From contig NZ_CP019631.1 in assembly GCF_001999245.1 (NCBI RefSeq), forward strand, positions 1-64,000: a stretch of DNA of 64,000 nucleotides. Reading direction: 5' to 3'. Shown piece after piece: positions 17,550 to 26,086 of the stretch. The notes under the pieces were generated by a model. It had not been told where the DNA came from and ran no database searches. It worked only from the letters and a program-made list of their open reading frames with translations. The DNA comes from Roseibium algicola. Its GTDB lineage: Bacteria > Pseudomonadota > Alphaproteobacteria > Rhizobiales > Stappiaceae. Made by a program: the position numbers and the translations under genes. Every line of letters starts with the position of its first letter. The stretch's first letter is position 1.

Positions 17550-18921
17550 TGTTCTGGACAGCCCCTTGCGCCGTCAACAGGAGCTGATCGCGACCGGCCA
17601 GGTGTCGGCGTGCGAGATCGCGTCGGCTCTGGTTGCCCGCATCGAACGGCGGGACGGTGCCATTCGTTCAGTTGTGCATCTGTCGCCGGATGCTGTTGCC
17701 GAGGCGTCTCGCTGGGACAATGTTCTGCCGGACGACCGGCCGCCGCTGGCCGGGCTCTGCTTCGGCGTGAAGGACATCATTGATGTTCATGGCCAGCCGA
17801 CCCGCTGCGGGTCACATGCCCATCCGCACGCTCCCGGTCAGGCCGGGCACATTGATGCTGCCAGCGTCGCGGCGCTCAGGCAGGCCGGCATGGTGCCGCT
17901 GGCCAAGCTCGCAACCTATGAATATGCGCTGACTGGCCCAGCCTTCGACCAGCCCAACCCGCCGACCTGCAATCCCTGGGACACCAGCGCGATCACCGGC
18001 GGCTCCTCGTCGGGCTCCGCCGCGGCCGTTTCGGCCGGGCTTATGCGCGTTGCGCTCGGGACGGACACCGGCGGGTCGATCCGTGCACCTGCGGCCTATT
18101 GCGGTGTGGTTGGGTTGAAGCCGACCACGGGCCTGGTTTCAGCGTCAGGGTGTTTTCCGTTGTCGCAGAGCCTCGATGTCATTGGCCCCCTCTCCGCCTG
18201 CGTCGAAGACGCTGCCGTCATTCTGGAGGCGCTCGCCCCTGCGAGCCGTGCTGCAGCTGACATCGGACAGGAGCTCTCGGGACTTCGCATCGCCTACGCC
18301 CGGGACTGGTTCGTTGATGATCCTGCGGCGGATCCTGACCTTGTCCGAGCCATGGACGACACCGCCGCGCTCCTTTCCTTGCTCGGTGCCAGAATAGAGC
18401 TGGTGACGCTGCCGCCCTATCAAAGGCTCGAGGACGCGGCCACTGTCATCTTGCAGGCGGAGGCTCTTCAGAACCATTTGGTGGGTCTGCGCAACCGGTT
18501 CGAAGCCTATGGTAAAGACGCACGCCGGAACCTTCTGACAGGAGCTGTTCTGGACGAACAGGACGTCGTGCATGCCCGTGGCATTGCGCATCGTTTCAGG
18601 CAGGAGGTCGACGTATTGCTGGCGCAGCACAGCGCACTTCTCATGCCGACCACGCTCGGCACCGCACCGAAGTTCACCGCCTTTGCCGACGGCGCGGTCT
18701 GGACCGCAATGCGCACCATGCCGTTCAACATGTCAGGGCATCCGGCGATTTCGCTTCCCTGCGGGTTCGGCGCGAACGGCTTGCCGCTCGGCTGCCAGCT
18801 TGTCGGAGCTTTCGGGCAGGAAGCGTTGCTCTGCCGGCTCGCTTACCAGCTCGAACAATCCAGCAACCATTCGGCCCGGCCCGCGATCGGGGCCGAGCCG
18901 GTATCGCTGGATTATCCCTGA
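17542..18921 (+). CDS. Amidase-signature family hydrolase, AtzE/GatA-like
   Basis: A 459-residue amidase-signature enzyme of normal length. The Ser-cisSer-Lys triad is visible: Lys77 in FGVKDIID, the cis-Ser in TGGSSSGSAAA (about 155-156), and the nucleophile Ser179 in GTDTGGSIRAP. The ATG at 17542 is preferred because AAGGA ends 11 bases before it; an in-frame ATG at 17530 overlaps that site. It should hydrolyse a carboxamide, carbamate or ureido bond. Coupling to the AtzG-like gene suggests a biuret-hydrolase-like or allophanate-like group. It is convergent with the second HisD-like gene, overlapping by ten bases. Confidence 0.9.
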   Translation: MDDVLDSPLRRQQELIATGQVSACEIASALVARIERRDGAIRSVVHLSPDAVAEASRWDNVLPDDRPPLAGLCFGVKDIIDVHGQPTRCGSHAHPHAPGQAGHIDAASVAALRQAGMVPLAKLATYEYALTGPAFDQPNPPTCNPWDTSAITGGSSSGSAAAVSAGLMRVALGTDTGGSIRAPAAYCGVVGLKPTTGLVSASGCFPLSQSLDVIGPLSACVEDAAVILEALAPASRAAADIGQELSGLRIAYARDWFVDDPAADPDLVRAMDDTAALLSLLGARIELVTLPPYQRLEDAATVILQAEALQNHLVGLRNRFEAYGKDARRNLLTGAVLDEQDVVHARGIAHRFRQEVDVLLAQHSALLMPTTLGTAPKFTAFADGAVWTAMRTMPFNMSGHPAISLPCGFGANGLPLGCQLVGAFGQEALLCRLAYQLEQSSNHSARPAIGAEPVSLDYP

Positions 18922-20195
18922 AGTCGGTCGAGGCGCAGCTGCGCCGCGCGGCGGTGGCCTTCAAGCCCTTCTGAGGCGGACTGGCGGACTGCCGGCGGCG
19001 CGACCTCGCGGATGCCGTCCTCGTCCATCCACTGGTGGGTTACGGTCTTGATGTATGACCCTACCCAAAGCCCGCCGGTGTAACGTCCGGCGCCCATGGT
19101 CGGCAGCGTGTGGTTGGTGCCGCAGCACTTGTCGGAATAGACGACGCTGGCGTTCGGACCGATGAAGAGCGAGCCGTAGTGCTTCAGCTTCCTGGCGAAG
19201 GTCTTGGCATCCTCAGTGTGCACCTGCAGGTGTTCGGCGGCGACGATGTCCGAATAGGCGATCATTGTCGCCTCGTCCGGGCAGACGGAAATCTCGCCGT
19301 AGTCTTTCCAGGCCTGGCCGGCGGTGGCTGCCGTCGACAGGCTCTTCAGCTGAACGTCCACTTCTCTCAGGACCGCTTCCGCAAGGTCCGCGTTTGTCGT
19401 GATGAGGCCCACCCGGGTTCTGGTGTCGTGCTCGGCCTGTGCCAGAAGATCGGTGGCGATCATCTCAGCGTCGCCAGTGTGATCGGCGAGTATGAAGATT
19501 TCCGATGGACCGGCGAGCTGGTCGATCCCGACAGGGCCGAAAACCTGACGCTTGGCTTCATTGACGAAGGCGTTGCCTGGGCCGACAATCTTGTCGACAG
19601 GTGGAACGGACTGCGTGCCGAGCGCCATCGCAGCGATTGCCTGCGCCCCACCGATCCGGAAAATCCGGTCGGCGCCGGAAAGGTGGCAGCCCGCAATCAT
19701 CGCTTCATGGGCGTTCGGCGGAAGGCAGGCGATGATTTCGCCGACACCGGCCACCTTCGCCGGGACGATCGACATGATCGGCGCGGACAGGAGCGGGTAG
19801 CGGCCACCAGGGACGTAGCAACCGACCCGGTCGAGCGGAATGTTGCGGTGCCCGAGGTGAACACCTGGCCGGATCTCGACTTCCAGATCCTGCAGGGTTC
19901 CGAACTGGGCCCTGGCGAACATGCGCACGTTGGAAATTGCGAACTCGGTGTCTTCGCGTGTCTGCGGGTCCAGCCTTTCGACTGCTGCCTCACGCTCTTC
20001 AGCAGTGACCTCGAACCGGTCGAGCGCCGCCTTGTCGAATTTCTCAGAATAGTCACGGACGGCAGCATCACCTTCTGCGGCAACCCGCTTGAGCACTTCT
20101 GCGACCAGTGTTTCGACGCTGGCATTGTCGGCAATCGCATCGCGTGCCGGGGATTTCACAAACCGGATGGTGTCCGGGATGGGTAGTCTCGTCAT
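18912..20195 (-). CDS. HisD-family dehydrogenase, HpsN-like (paralogue 2)
   Basis: A 427-residue histidinol-dehydrogenase homologue with a complete active site: Gln253 and His256 (AQAEHD), Glu321-His322 (AEHLQV), Asp355 (SDKCCGTNH) and His414 (LEGHRRA). It is clearly related to the protein at 5968-7299 ([21 protein letters not shown] and [10 protein letters not shown] are all shared) but diverges at the C-terminus and in the substrate loops. Two such enzymes in one island suggest oxidation of two related alcohols or two steps of one pathway. Two TGCATAC operators lie about 240-300 bases upstream. It is not the histidine biosynthetic enzyme, since no his genes are present. Confidence 0.86.
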   Translation of the reverse strand: MTRLPIPDTIRFVKSPARDAIADNASVETLVAEVLKRVAAEGDAAVRDYSEKFDKAALDRFEVTAEEREAAVERLDPQTREDTEFAISNVRMFARAQFGTLQDLEVEIRPGVHLGHRNIPLDRVGCYVPGGRYPLLSAPIMSIVPAKVAGVGEIIACLPPNAHEAMIAGCHLSGADRIFRIGGAQAIAAMALGTQSVPPVDKIVGPGNAFVNEAKRQVFGPVGIDQLAGPSEIFILADHTGDAEMIATDLLAQAEHDTRTRVGLITTNADLAEAVLREVDVQLKSLSTAATAGQAWKDYGEISVCPDEATMIAYSDIVAAEHLQVHTEDAKTFARKLKHYGSLFIGPNASVVYSDKCCGTNHTLPTMGAGRYTGGLWVGSYIKTVTHQWMDEDGIREVAPPAVRQSASEGLEGHRRAAQLRLDRLQG

Positions 20196-20433
20196 TTGTC
20201 TCTCTCAGGTCCCTGCGGCGCAATAGGCCGGCCACACCACGCAGATCGTGGCCGAAAGCTGAAACATCACAGGAAACATCCGGATCGGGAGCGTGATCGG
20301 TGTTTCCCGGCAGCCGGTCCGGTAGAGCGCTGCGAGCGCATCTCGGTAATGAGAGGCGGCGCATCGTGACCGTGGAATTCCTCTTGTCGATCGTGGATCG
20401 AACAACGGTGCCGGTGCGCGTCTCTCTGCCAAC

Positions 20434-20447
20434 TGCATACGTTTGCA
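20434..20447. promoter_or_regulatory. LacI-type operator, TGCATACGTTTGCA
   Basis: Third copy of the motif, the closest to the common LacI form TGCAAACGTTTGCA. It probably controls the leftward HisD-like gene. Confidence 0.68.
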
Positions 20448-20480
20448 ATACTGCCGCCAAGCATCCATTGCAAGCAAATT

Positions 20481-20494
20481 TGCATACGAATGCA
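20481..20494. promoter_or_regulatory. LacI-type operator, TGCATACGAATGCA
   Basis: Fourth copy of the motif, 47 bases from the previous one. This spacing is similar to that of the pair at 17249 and 17305 (56 bases) and would suit cooperative binding. Confidence 0.68.
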
Positions 20495-20719
20495 TTTCAG
20501 AGGGAAAACGCTTGTTGCGAGCTGCGCGTTTTGTGCGCAGGTGACGATGGGAGGGCCATCGGCAGGATATGCGGAGGGCTGTCCGTGTCGCTTTTCTGAT
20601 CGATGACGTCTGAAACGCAAAACCACGGCCGGTGGCTACAACTTGGCTGTCTCTTCGGTTAGTAATCGCAACCATCAGAATCTGTTCGAAAACCGGACAG
20701 AATTCCACAGGGATTCAGA

Positions 20720-21748
20720 ATGATTCAGGTTGATGGCGGCCGGATAACCGACCCCGACGTGCTTCTTGCGGCCGACCTCGTTCGGGTCGTCGAAGGGACT
20801 GACCAGCTTGTAGTCCAGTTCTGCAATCCGGACGCCTGCAAGGTTGCGACGCTTCAGGCATTGAACGAAGCCTGCCGTCTGGCAGGAGGCCGGTTGACCG
20901 TCCGGTTTTACCAGCACGACGATGAAGGCTTTGACGCGCGCTGCCTGAACCATTTGCCGGATGTCGCAAACCTGGCTCTCGATTGCCTGGATCGCATCTC
21001 GCACGTTGAAGCAATCAGCCAGTTACCGAAGTTGGAGCGATTGCATTTCGGAGTGTTGGACTTTGACCAGCCTCAGTTCCTGGAAACCTTGAACCTGCGG
21101 CAACTCCGAAGTTTGACGGTCGCCGCAAACCGGAAAAGAAACCTCGATCTTGCCCCGCTTGCCGACGCGGTGAACCTGCACGACCTGTTCGTTCAAGGTC
21201 ACTGGAAGGGCATTGAGGTCATCAGCCACTTGCCCAATCTGGCAACCTTGTCCTTGAGTTCGTTTGCCGGGAAACATCGTCTCGACTTCGTATCCTCCAT
21301 TGCGTCCCTCAAAAAGTTCACCCTGATCCTGGGCAGCCGGGCCAACCTGGGCGACTTGTCACACCAGACACTCGAGAAACTGCGAATTTTAAGAGTATCC
21401 GGACTGGGCACACTGGGTGACCTTGGAAGGTTTCCCGCGCTGTCAGCCTTGCAGGTTCATGATCAACTCAAATTGGTTGAAGTGGACCTGAGACATGTCG
21501 GTCTGGAATGGCTGAGCTTGTTCAACTGCAAGAACCTGAGAACACTCCCGGGCCTCGAATTGCAGGATCGTCTTCAGGAATTTGAAGCATGCCGCGTCGG
21601 ACTGGATCTGGATAGCCTGCGCGACAGAACGTGGCCGGCCACGACACGTGCCGTCCGGTTGATCTCCACACGTGAGAAATGGAATGTGGAAGCAGAAAAG
21701 AAGCTAGCCGAACGGAAGCTCAGCAGCGAGGTCAGCAGGTGGATCTGA
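20720..21748 (+). CDS. Leucine-rich-repeat-like protein of unknown function
   Basis: A 342-residue protein without a signal peptide or membrane segment. From about residue 75 onward it has a leucine-rich, repeat-like rhythm: LPDVANLALDCLD, LPKLERLHFGVLD, LRQLRSLTVAA, LPNLATLSLSSFAG, FPALSALQVHD, then VGLEWLSLFNCKNLRTLPGL. The spacing is about 20-24 residues per unit, as in bacterial leucine-rich repeats, which are usually protein-binding. The first 70 residues are not recognisable. AGGG lies eight bases before the ATG. The next gene, on the same strand, starts 235 bases later. No function can be assigned. Confidence 0.65.
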   Translation: MIQVDGGRITDPDVLLAADLVRVVEGTDQLVVQFCNPDACKVATLQALNEACRLAGGRLTVRFYQHDDEGFDARCLNHLPDVANLALDCLDRISHVEAISQLPKLERLHFGVLDFDQPQFLETLNLRQLRSLTVAANRKRNLDLAPLADAVNLHDLFVQGHWKGIEVISHLPNLATLSLSSFAGKHRLDFVSSIASLKKFTLILGSRANLGDLSHQTLEKLRILRVSGLGTLGDLGRFPALSALQVHDQLKLVEVDLRHVGLEWLSLFNCKNLRTLPGLELQDRLQEFEACRVGLDLDSLRDRTWPATTRAVRLISTREKWNVEAEKKLAERKLSSEVSRWI

Positions 21749-21983
21749 CAAGGTGCATCCGGTCTTCTCTCCGGGCAGCGAGGCAGGCCCGAGATCATTC
21801 TTGGCCTCTTCCGATGGAGAACATTTTCCTGCGAAGGCCGCATTGGTGAAACGCTGTGCAAATCGCCCCTTTCGAGTGCGTTTCGATCGGTAAATCAAGA
21901 AAGAACGTCACAACCAGTTATTGAGAATTGCCGTAGCGTCCACTCTTCCATAGATTTGTTTCCAGGTCCGAAACCGTCTTTTT

Positions 21984-24650
21984 TTGGTTGGTTTGTTGCT
22001 ACTTGAACGCGAAGAGCAATTGCAAATATTGGATGAGGTTCGCCTTTCCATTTCCAGGTCGGGTGGACGGATCGTATTCGTTGCCGGGGAAGCCGGGATA
22101 GGAAAGTCGTCTCTGATTGCGGATTTCCTGAGCAGCCTCGGGCCCGAAACCAGGAAGGTCATCGGTCTTTGCGATCCTTTGATCACGCCGCGCCCGCTCG
22201 GGCCGATACGAGATATTGCAGCAGGTCTTTCCGGATCGACGCTGATCCGCGATGAGGAAGCCATGCTTTTTGGCGGCCTGGTGGAGCATTTGTCGTCTTT
22301 GCGAGAACCGGTGGTATTGGTCATCGAGGACCTGCACTGGGCGGATGATCGCACACTGGACTGGTTGAAGTTCATTGGCCGCAGGATCGCGATGCTGCCG
22401 TTGCTGCTGGTTTGCAGTTATCGTGATGACCAGTTGGCGGGTTACCATCCGCTTCGCTCAGCCATGGGCGAGATTGTTCCGGCCCGAAAGAAGCAGATAA
22501 ATCTCGCTCCTTTGTCTCTGGACGCGGTGCAGATGCTTGTTGGGTCAACCCGCCTGGCTCCAGACCGTCTCCTGGATATCACGGGCGGTAATCCCTTCTT
22601 CCTGACCGAGTTGTTGGCTCAGTCTGCAGACGGCAGCAAGGTTCCCCAGACCATCGGGGATGCGGTCGATGCGCGTCTTGCAGGATTGCCGCAAGACGTC
22701 GTGCGGCTACTGGAATATGTGTCTTGCTGGCCTGGTGCAATTCCGTCGGGCATTCTCCTGGCTTTGCCACTGCCCGATGGCTACGGCACCCTGACGCAGG
22801 CTATCGAGAAAGGTCTGCTGATTGAAAGCGGCGGAAGGCTCTCCTTTCGTCATGAGATTGCGCGGATTGCCATCTACGATCGGCTCAGTCATCCAAGGCG
22901 GGTTGATGCGCACAGGTGCTTCCTGGATCATCTTTGCAACCGGGAAGACGGAGTGCAGCCTCTCGACATGATCGTGCATCACGCCCGCGGAGCCGAACAT
23001 GAGCAGCTACTGCTGCGGTATGCACCGCTTGCCGCAGACAATGCGGCAAGCCTCGGAGCCCATCGCGAGGCCGCCCGCTTTCTTGAACATGTCTTGCCGC
23101 TGGCGGACAGCCTGGACCTCGAGCAGGCCGCCGAAATCTGCGAACGTTGGGCCTATGAGGCAGGCCTGTCGCTTGGCATCGACGCAGACGTCATTTCCAA
23201 CCGCCGCAAGGCGGTGGAGCTCTGGCGCAAGGCCGGAGATGAAAACCGGGTGGGAGAAAACCTGAGATGGTTGTCCCGGCTCCACTGGTACAGGGGAGAA
23301 GCCGAGGAAGCCAAGAGGTACATCGAGGAAGCAATCGAAGTCCTGGAAAACAACGCCTCGGCCACCGAATGGGCGAAGGCGAAGGCATACGCCCTTCGCG
23401 CCCAATATTATATGCTTCAAGACGAGATGGGTGAGGCGGTGACGTGGGGGCGTCGGGCCTTGACCTTTGCGCAGGCTGTCGAAGACGTTGAAACCTGCAC
23501 GCATGCGCTTAACACGGTCGGTTCAGCCATGCTGTTCCGAGGGGATCCGGAAGGGGAAACGCTGTTACGTGAGAGCCTGCGGATCTCGCTGGAAAACGGG
23601 TTCGATGAGCAGGCAGCGCGGGTTTATACAAATCTCTCCGAATGCCTCATAGAAATGCGTGCCCTCGACCGGGCTGAAGATCTGATCGATGCCGGGATCC
23701 GTTTTGACAGTGCTCACGATCTTGACGCCTGGACCTATTACCTGATTGGTCGAAAGGCACAGCTTCGGCTGGAACAGGGACGTTTTGACGAGGCAGTCAC
23801 GATTGCACGCGGGGTCCTGGGACAGGAAAACCAGACCCTGCTCATGCGGATGCCCGCGCAGATCGTCCTCGCCCGCTCCCTTCTGCGCCTCGGTGATGCG
23901 GCCGCCGAAGAGGCTTTGCAGCAGGCACTCGTTTCAGCGGAAAAGATCGGCGAACCCCAGTACCTGACGGTTCTGAAGATCGCGGAAATCGAGCAATCCG
24001 TGCTGGCTGGAACTTCAGAAACCGCAGCGCAGGCCTGGGACTGGCTCTGTAGCCTCGATCCCAGGCTCCTGAGCCCGCGAAAGCTGGGCGAAGCGATGTT
24101 CTGGGCCCGGATTGCGGAATTGCCGCTGAAGTCCACTTCCGCCCCTGGCCTTCCGGAGCCTGTTCGCCTGCTTCTCGAAGGGAAGACCGAAGAAGCCGGA
24201 GTGGCGTTTCAGATGGAAAGTTCGGATTATCTGGCAGCCTGGTCGTTTGCCGCCACCGGGAAGGCTGAACGACTTCAGGAGGCCGATGAATTGTTCCGGT
24301 CCATGGGGGCGATGGCGGCCCGTCGCTGGTTGCGCTCTCGTGAAGGGGTATCCGGCCTTCCGCCGCTGCAGCGCGGGCCTTACAAGAGTTCGCGCAACCA
24401 CCCCTACGGTCTCACCGCAAAGGAGCAGACAGTACTCCGACTTCTTGTCGAGGGAAACAGCAATGCGGCAATTGCCGAAACGCTGAGCCGGTCTCGCAGA
24501 ACCATTGAAAACCATGTTTCGTCGATCCTCTCCAAGCTGCAGGCAAAGGACAGGGTGGAGGTCCTTTTGCGTTCACAGAGCGAACCCTGGATCGTTCTGG
24601 CGGAAGACGAGGCCGACGTGGAAATTGAGTATTCGTCGCACGAAAATTAG
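21984..24650 (+). CDS. Large AAA-ATPase/TPR LuxR-family regulator
   Basis: An 888-residue MalT-like signal-transduction ATPase. Near the start is LLEREEQLQILDEV, then Walker A GEAGIGKSSL at about residues 35-44 and Walker B VLVIEDLHWAD near 115. The middle (about 380-800) is TPR-like helical repeat. The last 65 residues are a LuxR helix-turn-helix: LTAKEQTVLRLLVEGNSNAA, then SRRTIENHVSSILSKL. The start is uncertain: no ATG is available, and TTG at 21984 or 21993 is likely, without a clear ribosome site. The inducer is unknown. The secreted hydrolase 80 bases downstream is a possible target. Confidence 0.88.
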   Translation: MVGLLLLEREEQLQILDEVRLSISRSGGRIVFVAGEAGIGKSSLIADFLSSLGPETRKVIGLCDPLITPRPLGPIRDIAAGLSGSTLIRDEEAMLFGGLVEHLSSLREPVVLVIEDLHWADDRTLDWLKFIGRRIAMLPLLLVCSYRDDQLAGYHPLRSAMGEIVPARKKQINLAPLSLDAVQMLVGSTRLAPDRLLDITGGNPFFLTELLAQSADGSKVPQTIGDAVDARLAGLPQDVVRLLEYVSCWPGAIPSGILLALPLPDGYGTLTQAIEKGLLIESGGRLSFRHEIARIAIYDRLSHPRRVDAHRCFLDHLCNREDGVQPLDMIVHHARGAEHEQLLLRYAPLAADNAASLGAHREAARFLEHVLPLADSLDLEQAAEICERWAYEAGLSLGIDADVISNRRKAVELWRKAGDENRVGENLRWLSRLHWYRGEAEEAKRYIEEAIEVLENNASATEWAKAKAYALRAQYYMLQDEMGEAVTWGRRALTFAQAVEDVETCTHALNTVGSAMLFRGDPEGETLLRESLRISLENGFDEQAARVYTNLSECLIEMRALDRAEDLIDAGIRFDSAHDLDAWTYYLIGRKAQLRLEQGRFDEAVTIARGVLGQENQTLLMRMPAQIVLARSLLRLGDAAAEEALQQALVSAEKIGEPQYLTVLKIAEIEQSVLAGTSETAAQAWDWLCSLDPRLLSPRKLGEAMFWARIAELPLKSTSAPGLPEPVRLLLEGKTEEAGVAFQMESSDYLAAWSFAATGKAERLQEADELFRSMGAMAARRWLRSREGVSGLPPLQRGPYKSSRNHPYGLTAKEQTVLRLLVEGNSNAAIAETLSRSRRTIENHVSSILSKLQAKDRVEVLLRSQSEPWIVLAEDEADVEIEYSSHEN

Positions 24651-24731
24651 GTGCACCCACCCATGATCCGTTTGGCCATCGGCCGTAGTGTTTCCGTGAG
24701 CTAACGCGTCTCAGGAAACGGATTTCGTGTC

Positions 24732-25967
24732 ATGTTCAAACCTTTTTTAGTATCCTTTATCGCGATGGGCCTGCCGATTGCCGCCAGTGCTTGTGATCTT
24801 CCGGCGGAGAGACCCTCTTTCATTGATGTTCAGGAAAAACCGGACTTTGATACCGCAACGTTCGCAGCGTTGGTCGCTCAAGCGATTGGAGACCGGTACA
24901 TGGGGTACGCGGTCACGTTGCGCGGCGAAAACGGTCGCATCATTGCCCAGGTCAACCACGGCTACGCCCGCACTCCTTGCGAGAGTGGTGGCGAGCAGCG
25001 CTTCAACGGCCGCACCGAGGCCGCGATTGGCTCTGTCTCGAAAGTTCTGACGGCGGCAACGGTTATTAACCGAGCCGAGACACTCCAAAGCGTCTCGCTT
25101 GACGACCGGTTTCAGGATTACCTTCCCAGACGCTGGCAGGGCGAGCTAGACACCTCCCTGCAACCCGTTACGCTTCGGAATCTCCTGCAGCATCGCGCTG
25201 GGTTCGCCAAGTCTGGAAAAACAATCTGGGATCATGCGTTCACGTTGCAGGAACGCTATCAGCTTGGCGCTGAAACCTACATCGTCAGAGCGCAGAACAT
25301 CGCAACAGGCGCGAATGCCTGCGTGCCTGAACCCGTGACGAAACGTTGTTACGCGAACACGTCCTTTGCGCTCTGGAATGTCAGCGCCGCTTCCCTTGTG
25401 CCGACGAAATGGGCGCAGATCGAGGACGGGTTTGCCCCCGGCGAGATAACATATGACAGTTATCTCCAGGTTCATGCGTACAATCGGTACCGGGATATCG
25501 TTGAAAAGACCCTGTTCGAGCCGGTTGGTGTGACGGGCGGCTGCAATACGTTCTCTGATCCGGCGCGAGGCGCCCTCTATTACAACGGACCAATGGATGA
25601 GGCCGGTACGGATCGCACCGAAGTCGGCAAGCCGTGTGCGATCGGAGGCTGGTTTCTGTCAACGAGAGCCCTCTCGAAGGTCGTTCATCGCATCGTTTCG
25701 ACGCGCGAAGTCGTCAACGACAATCACGAGCTGATGTTTTCCGCAGATGATGACCGGCTCGTTTTTGCAAGCCGTCCAAGAACCAACGATGGGCGGGCCG
25801 TATCCCACAACGGAAGCCGTTGGGGCGGACAGGCGACCGCTGAAGTGGTTGTCTTTCCGAATGGCTTTGTTGCGGCAGCAATCGCGAATTCCCGCCCGGC
25901 GAATGAAGGCGTGGGACTGAGGAAGGCACTGATCGATGGCTACAACGCAGCGCGCGGGCCGTCGTAA
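24732..25967 (+). CDS. Secreted beta-lactamase-fold serine hydrolase
   Basis: A 411-residue protein with a signal peptide (MFKPFLVSFIAMGLPIAASA, cleaved near SAC). The SxxK motif is SVSK near residue 101, inside AAIGSVSKVLTAATV. A YAN motif (CYANTSFALWN) matches YxN of class C enzymes, and HNG (VSHNGSRWGG) replaces KTG. This is the pattern of the class C / DD-peptidase / esterase family (serine hydrolase). Several Cys residues may form disulfides in the periplasm. The role may be a peptidase, esterase or amidase. It is not assumed to confer drug resistance. Confidence 0.85.
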   Translation: MFKPFLVSFIAMGLPIAASACDLPAERPSFIDVQEKPDFDTATFAALVAQAIGDRYMGYAVTLRGENGRIIAQVNHGYARTPCESGGEQRFNGRTEAAIGSVSKVLTAATVINRAETLQSVSLDDRFQDYLPRRWQGELDTSLQPVTLRNLLQHRAGFAKSGKTIWDHAFTLQERYQLGAETYIVRAQNIATGANACVPEPVTKRCYANTSFALWNVSAASLVPTKWAQIEDGFAPGEITYDSYLQVHAYNRYRDIVEKTLFEPVGVTGGCNTFSDPARGALYYNGPMDEAGTDRTEVGKPCAIGGWFLSTRALSKVVHRIVSTREVVNDNHELMFSADDDRLVFASRPRTNDGRAVSHNGSRWGGQATAEVVVFPNGFVAAAIANSRPANEGVGLRKALIDGYNAARGPS

Positions 25968-26086
25968 GACGTATTAGCTCAGCTATGCAACATATGAATG
26001 AGTATAAAATCTCTGCATTTGTGTAAATGTAAGTATAGAAAAATTATAAATAGTATACATAAATATGTAATTGAACAGGAAAGACA

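Larger units (their letters stand above)
20196..20719. promoter_or_regulatory. Divergent control region with two TGCATAC operators
   Basis: About 520 bases between the second HisD-like gene (leftward) and the LRR-like gene (rightward). Operators are at 20434-20447 and 20481-20494, and an AAACGCTTG half-site lies near 20506. The open frames in this stretch lack family resemblance or a ribosome site and are not called. The distance from the operators to the dehydrogenase start implies a long leader. Confidence 0.6.

Noticed and set aside
20205..20708. Open frame in the divergent control region
   Set aside because: No ribosome site or recognisable motif, and it covers the operator sites.
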